Source: Alkalimonas delamerensis (GTDB lineage Bacteria; Pseudomonadota; Gammaproteobacteria; Enterobacterales; Alteromonadaceae). From it: 64,000 bases of DNA. The DNA lies in the NCBI RefSeq assembly GCF_030717955.1, contig NZ_JAUZVY010000001.1:1-64000 (forward strand), given 5' to 3'. Positions 44,125 to 53,861 of the stretch are shown piece by piece (position 1 is the first letter of the stretch; the number at the start of each line of letters is the position of its first letter). The notes beneath the pieces are model-generated. The model was given only the letters and a program-made list of their open reading frames with translations, had not been told where the DNA came from and made no database searches. A program made the translations under genes and the position numbers.

Positions 44125-44595
44125 ATGCTCCCCAAACTCTCCCGCCGCAACTGGAACAATGTGCTGATTTTTGCAGTGCTGATTCTGATGTTTTTGCTGT
44201 ACGGTACCCCGCAGCGACTAGCCGACAGGCAGCATCGCAGCACCCACTTACTGGGCGAACAACAGCTGCTAAGTATTGAGTTCGCCGGTGCCCGCATCAG
44301 TCGCTCGCCGCAGGGCTGGCAGTTGTCACCGGCTCAGCCTGAATTGCAACCGCTGGTCGAGCGCACAATGGCGATTTGGCAACAGCAACAGCTCAACGAT
44401 GGTGAGCGCAGTGTGCAGCCCTTGCCGGAGCCTTTGACGCAGGCCCAACTGGTGCTGGCCGGTCAGGGGGAGCCTGTGATCTGGGTGCTGTCGCTGGCGG
44501 AGCAGCAGTTTTACCTGAGCCCGTCGCATCGGCGTTTGTACTACCCCATCCGTGCAGCAGAAGCCGAACTGTTGTTCCCTGCGGAGTTTCGTTAA
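44125..44595 (+). CDS. Hypothetical protein with one N-terminal membrane anchor
   Basis: 156 residues: a basic start (MLPKLSRRNWNN), a hydrophobic helix (VLIFAVLILMFLLYG) and a Gln-rich soluble part outside the membrane. I recognise no family. Its stop overlaps the mutM start (TAATG), so it is translationally coupled to mutM, and may be a conserved companion in this group of bacteria. Confidence 0.75.
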   Translation: MLPKLSRRNWNNVLIFAVLILMFLLYGTPQRLADRQHRSTHLLGEQQLLSIEFAGARISRSPQGWQLSPAQPELQPLVERTMAIWQQQQLNDGERSVQPLPEPLTQAQLVLAGQGEPVIWVLSLAEQQFYLSPSHRRLYYPIRAAEAELLFPAEFR

Positions 44596-45404
44596 TGCCA
44601 GAATTACCAGAAGTTGAAGTCTCTTGCCTGGGGATACGTCCGCACCTGATCGGCCAACGTTTGCAGCAGGTGGTGGTGCGTCAGCGCCAGCTGCGCTGGC
44701 CGGTACCGGATGAAGTCATGGCGCTGAAGGATGAACCCATCCTGGGCGTATCGCGTCGAGCCAAGTACCTGCTGATTGAGCTTGCGCAAGGCGCTATCCT
44801 GCTGCATCTTGGCATGTCCGGCCACTTGAAGGTCCTGCCGCAAAGCACCGTGGCCGGTAAGCATGACCATGTCGACTTTGTGCTTAGCAGTGGCCAGCTG
44901 CTGCGGCTCAATGATACCCGCCGTTTTGGTGCTGTGCTGTGGCAAGCCAAGGATGAAGCGCACCCGATGCTGCAGGCACTTGGCCCGGAACCCTTAACGG
45001 ATGCGTTTGAGGCTGAACGGTTGTGGCAGCAGGCACAAAAACGCAGCAGTGCCATCAAGCTGGTGTTGATGGACAACAAGGTGGTGGTTGGGGTCGGTAA
45101 TATCTACGCCAATGAAGCTTTGTTCAAAGCGGGTATTTTGCCAACTCGCCCGGCTAAATCCTTGTCTGTACCTGAATGCGAGCGTCTGGTGCAAGAGGTC
45201 AAGCAAACCCTGGCACAGGCCATTGCTCAAGGGGGCACTACGCTGCGTGATTTTAGCCAGTCCGATGGCAAGCCAGGCTACTTTAAGCAAGAGCTGTTGG
45301 TGTATGGCCGGGGCGGCCTGCTGTGTTTGCGTTGTGATGCGCAGTTAGAGGAAACTCGGTTGGGGCAACGCAGTACCGTATTTTGTCCTGGTTGCCAAAG
45401 CTAA
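44595..45404 (+). CDS. mutM: Formamidopyrimidine-DNA glycosylase
   Basis: Base-excision repair of 8-oxoguanine. 269 residues: catalytic PELPEVEV start (Pro at position 2), LLHLGMSGHLKV, the NIYANEALFKAGI helix, and the C-terminal zinc finger CLRC...CPGC. All key elements are intact. Convergent with the outer-membrane protein gene with one base between stops. Confidence 0.97.
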   Translation: MPELPEVEVSCLGIRPHLIGQRLQQVVVRQRQLRWPVPDEVMALKDEPILGVSRRAKYLLIELAQGAILLHLGMSGHLKVLPQSTVAGKHDHVDFVLSSGQLLRLNDTRRFGAVLWQAKDEAHPMLQALGPEPLTDAFEAERLWQQAQKRSSAIKLVLMDNKVVVGVGNIYANEALFKAGILPTRPAKSLSVPECERLVQEVKQTLAQAIAQGGTTLRDFSQSDGKPGYFKQELLVYGRGGLLCLRCDAQLEETRLGQRSTVFCPGCQS

Positions 45405-45405
45405 C

Positions 45406-47028
45406 TTAAAAACGCCGTTTGGCCATGGCGCGAAACTGCCAGCTATCGAGCCCGGGCTCGCTGCGCAGTGGCTTGGCCACATCCAGATGCACCATGGTGC
45501 CGCGGCTGGAGTATTTGGACAGCAGCCGCACGCCGCCGCCTACGCCAAACAGCAGGTTATCGCTGGCCTCACCGCTTTGCCAGGGATCGTCCCAGGCCCG
45601 GCCGGCATCGACAAAGCCGGCAAAACCAACATCAAACAACCGCAGTATGGACCAAGGCGTGTAGTAACGGTACTCACCGCTGGCAACCCACAGTTTTTGG
45701 CCACGTTGAAAGTACAGCGGGTAGGCGCGCATGCCATTATCACCGCCTAATTGCCGCAGCTCATCCCGATACATCTCCCGGCCAAGCTCCAGATGAAAGC
45801 GCGCCGCCAGGCTGCTTTGATCGCTCAGGTGGTGCACCAACAACCAGTGGCTGCTTAGTTCGCTGCGGGAGGGCTCATTACTTTGCCATTGCTGTTTAAG
45901 GTGGTGCTCGGTCAGCAGCCAGCTGCCTGGCCTAATGGTCCAGCTTTTCTCAAGCCGGCTGCTGAGTTGCCAACCATTGGCGTCAGCGCCTAACCAATCG
46001 GTGAGACGTGCCAGCTGCAGCGTCCATTGCCAGCCAAAGTTGATGTCCTCGGTGCGATTGAACTGATTGATTTGATACAGCTTCTGGTAATCCGATTGCA
46101 GCCACTGGTATTCCAGCCAGATGGCGGATAAATCCCTGTCAGGCGGCAAGCCATTTTGAGTATCCGCATTGTTGGTAAATTGCTGGTCATGCAAGCGAAA
46201 GCCCAGCAACAATCGTTGTGCGCTGTAAGTGCTGGCAGACAAGCTAAAACCGAGATAGCTTTGCAGCCAGTGCCGTTTGCTGGCGTAGCGGTTGCTTTCT
46301 TCACCAGCTTGATACTCACGCAGCTCTTCCTTGTTTTTGGCCATCTCGAAGCCCATGGCCCAGGGTGAGCTAATGCGGTAAAAAGGGCGCTCGACGGCGA
46401 ACAGGTAGCTTTCACCATCGGAGTTATCGGCGTACTGCAAGGCGCTGCTCCAGTGGCTGCCGAACATGTTGGGCGAGGCAAAGCTGACCAGGTAGCCAGT
46501 GCGCTCGCTGTCTTTGGCGTAATCAAGATGCAACTGATTGCCGGTGCCAAGCAGGTTATCCTCGGCGATACCGATGGAGTACTGAGAGACTCCACCTTCA
46601 TGTTTAAAATCAATTTTTGGTAGTAAAGACCAGTTGTCCCAGCTTTGGACCAGCACATCTACTTGATGGGATTCGCTGCAGTAGTGGCTGATGCTGACTT
46701 TGGCTTCCCGCAGATAGCGCCGGCTACGCAGCAGACGTTCTGTTTCTTCCAGCTCTGCCAGGCTTAGCACATCGCCCTCGGTGAAGAGTAAATCCTGCCG
46801 CAGCGTATCCTCTTTGGTAATGACATGGGTGTGGTTGGCAAAACGATGCAGCCAAAAGGTGCCTGGCTCATCCAGGTCAAACACATTGGCCGCTTCAAAG
46901 TGAATGGCACGAATTCGAAGAGTGCTCTGCTCTGCTAAGGCGCTCAAGGCGGGTTGGTACTCGCAATCCGTTGCCTGAGCCTGACCGCCAGCAAAGACCA
47001 TGAAAAGCAGCAGAGCTGTTCGTATCAT
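45406..47028 (-). CDS. BamA/TamA-like outer-membrane beta-barrel protein with POTRA region
   Basis: About 540 residues with a signal peptide (TALLLFMVFAGGQAQA). A POTRA-like segment follows (TLRQDLLFTEGDVLSLAELEE to VDVLVQSWDNWSLLP, about 75-155), then a long region of amphipathic strands that ends in an aromatic residue (FRAMAKRRF), as in surface-antigen barrels. Function unknown; single-POTRA forms may be lipid or protein export factors. ATG 47028 is preferred over 47169 because it precedes the signal peptide. Confidence 0.78.
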   Translation of the reverse strand: MIRTALLLFMVFAGGQAQATDCEYQPALSALAEQSTLRIRAIHFEAANVFDLDEPGTFWLHRFANHTHVITKEDTLRQDLLFTEGDVLSLAELEETERLLRSRRYLREAKVSISHYCSESHQVDVLVQSWDNWSLLPKIDFKHEGGVSQYSIGIAEDNLLGTGNQLHLDYAKDSERTGYLVSFASPNMFGSHWSSALQYADNSDGESYLFAVERPFYRISSPWAMGFEMAKNKEELREYQAGEESNRYASKRHWLQSYLGFSLSASTYSAQRLLLGFRLHDQQFTNNADTQNGLPPDRDLSAIWLEYQWLQSDYQKLYQINQFNRTEDINFGWQWTLQLARLTDWLGADANGWQLSSRLEKSWTIRPGSWLLTEHHLKQQWQSNEPSRSELSSHWLLVHHLSDQSSLAARFHLELGREMYRDELRQLGGDNGMRAYPLYFQRGQKLWVASGEYRYYTPWSILRLFDVGFAGFVDAGRAWDDPWQSGEASDNLLFGVGGGVRLLSKYSSRGTMVHLDVAKPLRSEPGLDSWQFRAMAKRRF

Positions 47029-47211
47029 TGTAGACCTTAGACTTTGAATAACATCGGAATTCTGGTATCGGCTGGATGCTCGCTCATTCGGCCGACAGGG
47101 CATCTGCACTTGATGTCTCTCAACAAAAGAGTAACGCATTCTTGTGCTGGGCGCGAGTCCATAGCACAACGGGGGGCCTATGGCAGGCCACCCGTTGTCG
47201 CCCGACGGCTG

Positions 47212-50200
47212 CTAGCGCACCGGCCGGATGTTGGTGTTGCTGTCGCGATTGATCATTTTTACAAAGGGATCGATGCCTGCAAAAGATGGCCGCTCATTCA
47301 ACAGCAGTGTCAGCTGGTTTTCACCGGATTGGATCCGGTGCTTTTCCAGATACAGGATTGCCTCGTCGGTGCGAACCCGATCGGGATGCATCGACAGGGC
47401 TGCGATATCAAACCAGTCGTCCAGTGGCAGCTCGGTTTCTTCGCCCATCGCATCGGACTCGAGCTTGCGAGCCGCTATCACCAGGTCCAGTTGCCACTGG
47501 CCATTATCCAGCTGCTGCACCTCCGCACTTTGCGTTGTGAAATCAAACAGCACAATGCGTTCAAACAGATCGGTGATGAACTCCTGCTCCTCATCCGTGG
47601 CCTCAGCGCGGATTGCGGCCAGCAAATCCCGGTTTGTTGGGTAGGGATCGTGGCGATAGCGGAAGGCTTCCAGCAGGTTTCGAATGGCCTGATTCAACCG
47701 GGCTTCACCCATGCGGTCGCGCAATGCATACATCACCACCGAGCCTTTCTGGTAATAGATGTAGCTTTGCATTTCCACGTACTTGAGTGGAACTTCACCG
47801 ACAACGTCATGAGAGCGGCTCGACAGGTAGCGGTCCAATTCACGTTTTAGGAACTGACGCATTGCCGCTTTGCCGTAGCTGTGTTCCATCACCATCAGCG
47901 CACCATACTGGGACAGGGTTTCGCTGAGCACCTGAGCACCCTGCACATTGGCTGGGGTGATTTGGTGACCAAACCACTGGTGCGCGACTTCGTGGGCCGT
48001 CACATAATAAGCAAAGTCGATATCCTCTTCATCGCGCAGATCCAATGCAAACCCCATGTTTTCAGAGAAAGGCACCGTATTCGGGAAAGCCTGAGCAAAG
48101 TTACGGTAAGGGAATTCGATAATCCGCAATTGACGATGCTGGTAGGGGCCAAAATGCTCACTAAAGTAATCCAGTGAGTCTTTGACCCCCTGAATCATCC
48201 GACCGACATTCATATCATGTCGCGGGTGATGGTACACCTTAATCGCTACCCCCTCATGCTGCTCCTGTGTCAACATCAGATCGGAGGACATGATGTTGAA
48301 AAAGTTCTGGATAGGGGCGTCCATTTTGTAGTGGAAGTAATGGCGATCACCTTCCTGCCACTCCCGCTCCAGATAGCCTGGAGCAATAGCCCGCTGCCCG
48401 GCACTGGTCGACACCACCACTTCAAAATCCATGAAGTGATCCTGGCCGCTGAACAGGTTGATGCCATGTTGGCTGGTGTCATCCAGCTCCGGCATCGGAT
48501 GGCGAGGTGGCAAATCGCGCTTACGCCGCTCGTGTCTGTCCGGGATCTCGATGTTGGTTGAGTATCCGAGACTTGGCATTAGATCTGTGTTGTTGACGAA
48601 GGTGCCATTGTAAATCAGACTCAGATCCGAGCTCTGATCGACAAAGCCCTGGTTTTCACGATGGACTTCAAAGCGGACGGTTCGGGATTCACCCGGCTGC
48701 AGCGGTTGATGAAACTCCAGCCAGCCAAGCCCAAAGCGAGCGTCTCGGTTGGTGTACTGAACCTGGTCGCCTTCAATGCGGGTAAAGCTGGCTCTGGAGC
48801 TGTGATGCGGCTCAGCGATCAGCGCCCGCTCTATGGGGGCTTCGGTGAAATTGGTCAGCGTCATTTCACCCCGATTGATCAGGCGCCGCTGTTCAGGGTA
48901 AATATCGACATGAAGCTGAACCGCTGTCACCGAGGGCAAAGGCATGGCCAGGTATTGACGGTACTCTTTTTCAAAGTCAGCACGCAAATCCAGCGATTGC
49001 TTGGACGTTGTGAACTGATTGAGCACCCGGGTGTTGTAATGGATCCAGCTGCCTGATGTGACAAAAGCAACCAGGCCCACCGCCACCATGATTTTGCCGG
49101 GGGCTCCAAGCTGGGCTGACAGTCGTGGCAGACGATCGCGCAAACGTGCTTCACTGCCACGGCGCCACAAGGCAAAGCTGATGGCTGCCATCGCCAGGGT
49201 CAGACCGCCCCAGTACAGCATGTACCACAAGTGTGGCTGCACAAAATGACCGTAGCGGTTGATATCGCTGTATGGCGTCGTCGGGCTAACGCCAAAATGA
49301 AACATCTTGTGTTCAAGCCCGACATTGGCCAACGTCATGCTGAGTACAATGTAGACCACCATTATGCCGATACCGGCAAATTTGTTGGGGCTTAAGGTCT
49401 GAATCAGCACCACCATCACCGCAGAAAGGAGCATCGGCAGGACATACCAAAGACCCAGCCGGGTTATGTACTGGCCCAGCTCCAACCAGCTGTGGCCTTT
49501 CACCAGCTGAAAGCCGATGGTCACCAGCATGGTAGCCAGCGTCAGGCCAACAATGACGGCCGTCAGGCCGAACAGTTTGGACAAGAAAAAGACGGCGCTG
49601 TGGGTTGGGGTTGCATCGACAATGTCACCCATGCCGGACTGACGATCACGCCAGACGGTTTCAGCGCTGTAGTAAATCAGCACCACCATCACCAGCAGGC
49701 CTGTGGCATTTATCACCTGATCCACCATAAAGCGGGTGAAGGGCCAGTTCGGGGTGCCATAGGAGCTAACGGTATGAAAGATAAGACCGTTCGCAATAAA
49801 ATAGACGGTCAATAGCAGCAGAATGATAAAGGGGGCACTGAGCACAATCTGACGTACCTCAAAACGACTGCGCAGCAGCAGTTGGCTCCAGAATGCAGCT
49901 TTGGGACCGGCAGCAGAAACTCTGGGCAATGCAGTCAGGGACAGTGCGGCCGTGCTGGCAGGCTCGGCATCATTGGACGCGGCTTTTTTCCTGCCAAACC
50001 GGAAGACAGCGGCTCGGCGTGGATCGATGCAGTAGTGGCTCAGCAGCATAATCAGCAGCGCCAGACCAAGCCACATCAGGCGGTTAGCGAGCAACAAGCC
50101 GCTCAGCGCTGGCAGCTGTGTATTGCGCTCCAGCGCCGTCCAGTAACGGGTGACTTCGGTAAATGCAGCGATGCCGAAGGGGTCCAGCATGGCTGCTATG

Positions 50201-50808
50201 GTGCGGTACTCTGGCTCGCTGAGCAGGGCGCCGCTGCTGGCATAAAGAATAAAGAAACCGACTACACCCAGGTACATGCCCATCATGGAGCGAGTCAGGA
50301 CTGCCAGACTGTAAAACAAAGCGGCGCAGAATAGCAGACTTGGGATGACCATCAAAAACAGCGGCCACAGGTAAAAGCTTAGCATGGTTGGGCCAAAGCG
50401 CTCGGCATCCACCCAGGGCATCCAGCTGCCAATCAGCAGTCCCAGTGGTACGGTACAGAACACCAGGAAAACAATCAGAAAAGAGCCACCGAGACGGCCC
50501 CATAACCAGGCACCTTTAGAGACTGGTGTGGCCAGAATAATGCCGTCCATTTTGTTGGTGAAGTCCCGGGTTGCGGTATTGCCGGCAAAGTTGGCTACCA
50601 GGAACATGCCGAAAATGCTGAAAATCATCAGCGACATGGCCAGAAACCAGGGGCCATTTTGCAGAACGTTGGGGCCACCTGCGGCTATCTGCACATTGGG
50701 CACCGCCACAGCCATGAAAGCCAGCAGAAAAAATAGTGCGCTGGTGATGTAAAACGACGGAAGTTGTCGCAGGTAGCGTGCTTCCGTTCGGGCAAGTTTA
50801 AGCCACAT
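47212..50808 (-). CDS. ABC transporter permease fused to M1 family aminopeptidase
   Basis: 1198 residues. The first about 590 residues hold two sets of six or so membrane helices, ABC-2-type permease halves (NTATRDFTNKMDGIILATPV). The remainder is a periplasmic or lumen-side M1 metallopeptidase with HEVAHQWFGHQ and, 18 residues later, the zinc glutamate in SETLSQYGAL. The ATG at 50808 follows GGGGGAG; the ATPase gene ends 14 bases upstream. The fusion suggests that peptide processing is coupled to transport; substrate unknown. Confidence 0.85.
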   Translation of the reverse strand: MWLKLARTEARYLRQLPSFYITSALFFLLAFMAVAVPNVQIAAGGPNVLQNGPWFLAMSLMIFSIFGMFLVANFAGNTATRDFTNKMDGIILATPVSKGAWLWGRLGGSFLIVFLVFCTVPLGLLIGSWMPWVDAERFGPTMLSFYLWPLFLMVIPSLLFCAALFYSLAVLTRSMMGMYLGVVGFFILYASSGALLSEPEYRTIAAMLDPFGIAAFTEVTRYWTALERNTQLPALSGLLLANRLMWLGLALLIMLLSHYCIDPRRAAVFRFGRKKAASNDAEPASTAALSLTALPRVSAAGPKAAFWSQLLLRSRFEVRQIVLSAPFIILLLLTVYFIANGLIFHTVSSYGTPNWPFTRFMVDQVINATGLLVMVVLIYYSAETVWRDRQSGMGDIVDATPTHSAVFFLSKLFGLTAVIVGLTLATMLVTIGFQLVKGHSWLELGQYITRLGLWYVLPMLLSAVMVVLIQTLSPNKFAGIGIMVVYIVLSMTLANVGLEHKMFHFGVSPTTPYSDINRYGHFVQPHLWYMLYWGGLTLAMAAISFALWRRGSEARLRDRLPRLSAQLGAPGKIMVAVGLVAFVTSGSWIHYNTRVLNQFTTSKQSLDLRADFEKEYRQYLAMPLPSVTAVQLHVDIYPEQRRLINRGEMTLTNFTEAPIERALIAEPHHSSRASFTRIEGDQVQYTNRDARFGLGWLEFHQPLQPGESRTVRFEVHRENQGFVDQSSDLSLIYNGTFVNNTDLMPSLGYSTNIEIPDRHERRKRDLPPRHPMPELDDTSQHGINLFSGQDHFMDFEVVVSTSAGQRAIAPGYLEREWQEGDRHYFHYKMDAPIQNFFNIMSSDLMLTQEQHEGVAIKVYHHPRHDMNVGRMIQGVKDSLDYFSEHFGPYQHRQLRIIEFPYRNFAQAFPNTVPFSENMGFALDLRDEEDIDFAYYVTAHEVAHQWFGHQITPANVQGAQVLSETLSQYGALMVMEHSYGKAAMRQFLKRELDRYLSSRSHDVVGEVPLKYVEMQSYIYYQKGSVVMYALRDRMGEARLNQAIRNLLEAFRYRHDPYPTNRDLLAAIRAEATDEEQEFITDLFERIVLFDFTTQSAEVQQLDNGQWQLDLVIAARKLESDAMGEETELPLDDWFDIAALSMHPDRVRTDEAILYLEKHRIQSGENQLTLLLNERPSFAGIDPFVKMINRDSNTNIRPVR

Positions 50809-50821
50809 GATCTGCTCCCCC

Positions 50822-51715
50822 TTAGGCCGCTTGCTGCTTCTGACCGTGACGGACCCGGTGCAGGGTGGCAAAATAGACATCTTCCAAATCCGGCGTTACC
50901 GGCTCAAAAGCTGCTGCCGGCGCTTCGTTCGCCAGTACGTGCAGCACGGTACGGCCGGCCTGAAGGTGGCTGGAGATTACGTTGTACTGCTCCATCAGAG
51001 TCGGAGCCTGCTGTTTGTCCACCACAGTGCGCCAGACCTGCCCCTTCAGCTCACTCATCAGGTTAGCGGGCTCCCCTTCAAGTTGTATTTTTCCTTCGGC
51101 CAGCACCGCCATTCGAGGGCAGAGATCAGACACATCTTCCACGATATGGGTGGATAAAATGACCACTTTGCTTTGACCGATATCTGCCAGCAGGTTGTGG
51201 AAGCGGTTGCGCTCTTCCGGATCCAGGCCTGCGGTGGGCTCATCGACAATAATCAGTTGCGGATCGCCGATCAGTGCCTGGGCAATCCCAAAGCGCTGGC
51301 GCATGCCGCCGGAAAAAGACGCCACCGCTTTTTTTTGTACCCGATGCAGATTGGTCTGCTCCAGCAAGGTCTCTACCAGGAGTTTGCGTTCCTTGTTGTG
51401 GGTGATGCCTTTTAAAATGGCGAGGTGGTCCAGCAAATCGTAAGCGCTGATCCGCGGGTAGACATGGAAGTCCTGCGGCAGGTAGCCCAGCGTCTGGCGG
51501 ATTTTTTCTGGCTCCTTCGCCACGTCCAAGCCATTGAAATGGATTTGTCCGCTATCTGCTGGTTGCAAAGTGGCGATGGTACGCATTAGCGACGATTTAC
51601 CGGCTCCGTTTGGACCAAGCAAGCCAAACATCCCGGCAGGGATCTCCAGAGTGACATCGTGCAGTGCTTTGACACCGTTGCTGTAGGTTTTAGAAAGGTT
51701 ACGAATACTAAGCAT
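50822..51715 (-). CDS. ABC transporter ATP-binding protein
   Basis: 297 residues: Walker A LLGPNGAGKSSL, signature SFSGGMRQR, Walker B IIVDEPTAGLD, and STHIVEDVSDLC (H-loop). It precedes the permease-peptidase gene by 14 bases and must energise it. The DrrA-like C-terminal extension is short. Confidence 0.93.
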   Translation of the reverse strand: MLSIRNLSKTYSNGVKALHDVTLEIPAGMFGLLGPNGAGKSSLMRTIATLQPADSGQIHFNGLDVAKEPEKIRQTLGYLPQDFHVYPRISAYDLLDHLAILKGITHNKERKLLVETLLEQTNLHRVQKKAVASFSGGMRQRFGIAQALIGDPQLIIVDEPTAGLDPEERNRFHNLLADIGQSKVVILSTHIVEDVSDLCPRMAVLAEGKIQLEGEPANLMSELKGQVWRTVVDKQQAPTLMEQYNVISSHLQAGRTVLHVLANEAPAAAFEPVTPDLEDVYFATLHRVRHGQKQQAA

Positions 51716-51891
51716 GGCTGACCTTTGTTGTGTTCAACTGAATCCAGGTAAGCAAACTATGCCAGAGCCAAAGAAAAAAGAAGAGCACAACTGTGTAACA
51801 GAATATAAGGAATCAGGTCTCTCCTGTTACAATTGACCTGGTGAGGTCAGGCGGGCAGGTGCCCGCTTCTGGGGGGGCCTAAGTAGGGGGC

Positions 51892-52743
51892 TCAGGATCC
51901 CCCCCCATTTTGGTCGGCTTTTGCCGGCACAATGGTGATTGGAAAGGGAGCCGTTTCGCTTCCGGCATACAAGGAGCGGTGTGGAAATGGAATTTCAATC
52001 CCCGCAGTATCAAAGGCATTTTTGACTTCTTCTTGCAGGCTATTGCGCAGGTCCCGAAAGTTTTCCCGCTTGGTCCAGACCGAGAACTGAATATTCAAAC
52101 TGGAGTCGCCAAAGCCATTGAACACGAACAGCGGCGATGGTTCATCCAGGCAGAGGGGGTTGGCATCGGCAACCGCCAGCAGCAACTCCCGAACTTGTTT
52201 GATACTTTCTTTGTAGGCGACACCAATCTGCAAATCAAAGCGACGAATAGGAAAGCGCGTCAAATTGGTCATCTGGGATTTAATCAGGCTTTCATTTGGG
52301 ATCCGGACAAAGAGGTTGTCGAAGGTGCGTAACTTTACTGACAGCAAATCAATGGACAACACCTCGCCGGTGGTTTCGCCCACTTTAATCACATCGCCCA
52401 ATTGAAAGGGCTTCTCGCCAATTAAAAACAAACCACTGATCAGGTTGGATGCCGAGGTTTGGGATGCAAAGCCTATGGCAACCGTCAAGACACCAGCAGC
52501 GCCTAAGAGCACCCCCAAACTGAAGCCGAGCTCTTTGAGCACCGACGCCAGAAACAACGACAGCACCAACCAATAGACCAGACGCTTTAACAGCACCTGA
52601 TGGTGTGGGCTAAGCCCTTTGGTAAATTGCACCGTAAGCTTGGCCAGCAGGTGTGCCACCAACAAGCCGGTGAACAGCAGCAGCGCGGCTCGAAGACCCG
52701 TGACTACGTGATGATGCTCCAGCCATTGCATTAGGGTATCCAT
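51892..52743 (-). CDS. Small mechanosensitive channel (MscS family)
   Basis: 283 residues with three N-terminal hydrophobic helices; the pore helix (GVLTVAIGFASQTSASNLISGLFL) leads into the MscS beta domain (FQLGDVIKVGETTGEVLSIDLLSVKLRT, PNESLI). An osmotic safety valve of the inner membrane. It is 12 bases downstream of a DUF432 gene, implying an operon. Confidence 0.9.
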   Translation of the reverse strand: MDTLMQWLEHHHVVTGLRAALLLFTGLLVAHLLAKLTVQFTKGLSPHHQVLLKRLVYWLVLSLFLASVLKELGFSLGVLLGAAGVLTVAIGFASQTSASNLISGLFLIGEKPFQLGDVIKVGETTGEVLSIDLLSVKLRTFDNLFVRIPNESLIKSQMTNLTRFPIRRFDLQIGVAYKESIKQVRELLLAVADANPLCLDEPSPLFVFNGFGDSSLNIQFSVWTKRENFRDLRNSLQEEVKNAFDTAGIEIPFPHRSLYAGSETAPFPITIVPAKADQNGGGS

Positions 52744-52755
52744 CGATTGCTCCTG

Positions 52756-53574
52756 TTAATCGCTGAAGATGCCGGCAAAGGCCCGCACCAGCGCATTTTT
52801 TTCAACCTGTTCTCTGGGCTCTGAAATCCGTTGCGATGCCTGAATGCCCAGCGGCAGTTTGCGCTCAATTTTAAACTTGGCCAGCGGTTGTTCGGCTTGA
52901 TGCACCAGGGTCACGGCTTCGGTCCACAGGGTGTGATCGCTGCGTTCAAATAAAGAGAGCAGCGGCACCGGCAGGCTGACTTTGTCGATGCTCAGAATGC
53001 TTTTATCCTGATTGCTGATGGTCAGTGGCGTGACTGCCCGGTGGGGCCGAAGAGGCACTTCATCCAGACTGTGGCGGGCATGGGTTTTGGCGGCATAGCA
53101 CAGCTCGCCAATGCGGGTGGACGGGCCAAACCAGGTGTCGGACAAACGCAACACGGGCCACTCCTGCAGCTGAACCTGGCTGCCGAGCAGCAAACGGACA
53201 CAAAGCGGGGTGCTGATGTAAAAATTGATGCTCTCACCCGGTGGAATAAACACCGGTTGGCGGGTTTTCACCACCACGGCCCGGTCCATCAGTCTCGGCT
53301 GCAAACAAAAGTCCAATGGGGCTTTGCGAAAGACATAACGTTGAAAGGTGATGTCGTCCGGCCGCGCTTCGAGTGGTTGTTGCACCACCTGATGCAACAA
53401 TTCGCTGTCCGGATGGCGTTGCTGGCCGACCAGCCATTCCCCTTGGGTGCGCTCCAGATAAATGGACAAGGGGCCGATGCCAAGGTGCCAGCAGCCTTGC
53501 TCACTCAAGCGGCGTGGTTGCCACCAGTTGGCCAGAGGTTGGGGATCGGATGCGTGCAGCTCAGTTGGGGCCAT
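52756..53574 (-). CDS. DUF432 family protein
   Basis: 272 residues, soluble, no signal peptide. LEARPDDITFQRYVFRKAPL and VFIPPGESINFYISTPLCVRL resemble DUF432, which is often found beside MscS-type channels. It may modulate channel gating, but that is inferred only from the pairing. First gene of the two-gene operon. Confidence 0.65.
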   Translation of the reverse strand: MAPTELHASDPQPLANWWQPRRLSEQGCWHLGIGPLSIYLERTQGEWLVGQQRHPDSELLHQVVQQPLEARPDDITFQRYVFRKAPLDFCLQPRLMDRAVVVKTRQPVFIPPGESINFYISTPLCVRLLLGSQVQLQEWPVLRLSDTWFGPSTRIGELCYAAKTHARHSLDEVPLRPHRAVTPLTISNQDKSILSIDKVSLPVPLLSLFERSDHTLWTEAVTLVHQAEQPLAKFKIERKLPLGIQASQRISEPREQVEKNALVRAFAGIFSD

Positions 53575-53861
53575 GCCAGCTTCTCCTTAATGAATGGCCT
53601 TATCTTAGCAAGCCGCTGCCAGAAAAAGAATAGGGTGCTCAACAACTTCAGCGCTCAGATGGTTGTGCTGGTGCCGGATAGGCACTAAAATACACGGGTG
53701 TGAATAAACCTTGTGCGGAGCACATTCCAGCTATGGACGTACCCAGTTGCAGGCGTAGCCTGATGACATATCCAAATTTTCATCGCACCTTTCTGGTAAG
53801 CTGATCCTGCCCACTGGCAACCCCTTACCAGATCATACCAATGACGCTGTAAGGGGGCATT

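Noticed and set aside
53575..53861. Magnesium-sensing leader before mgtE
   Set aside because: The conserved M-box elements could not be recognised in the gap.
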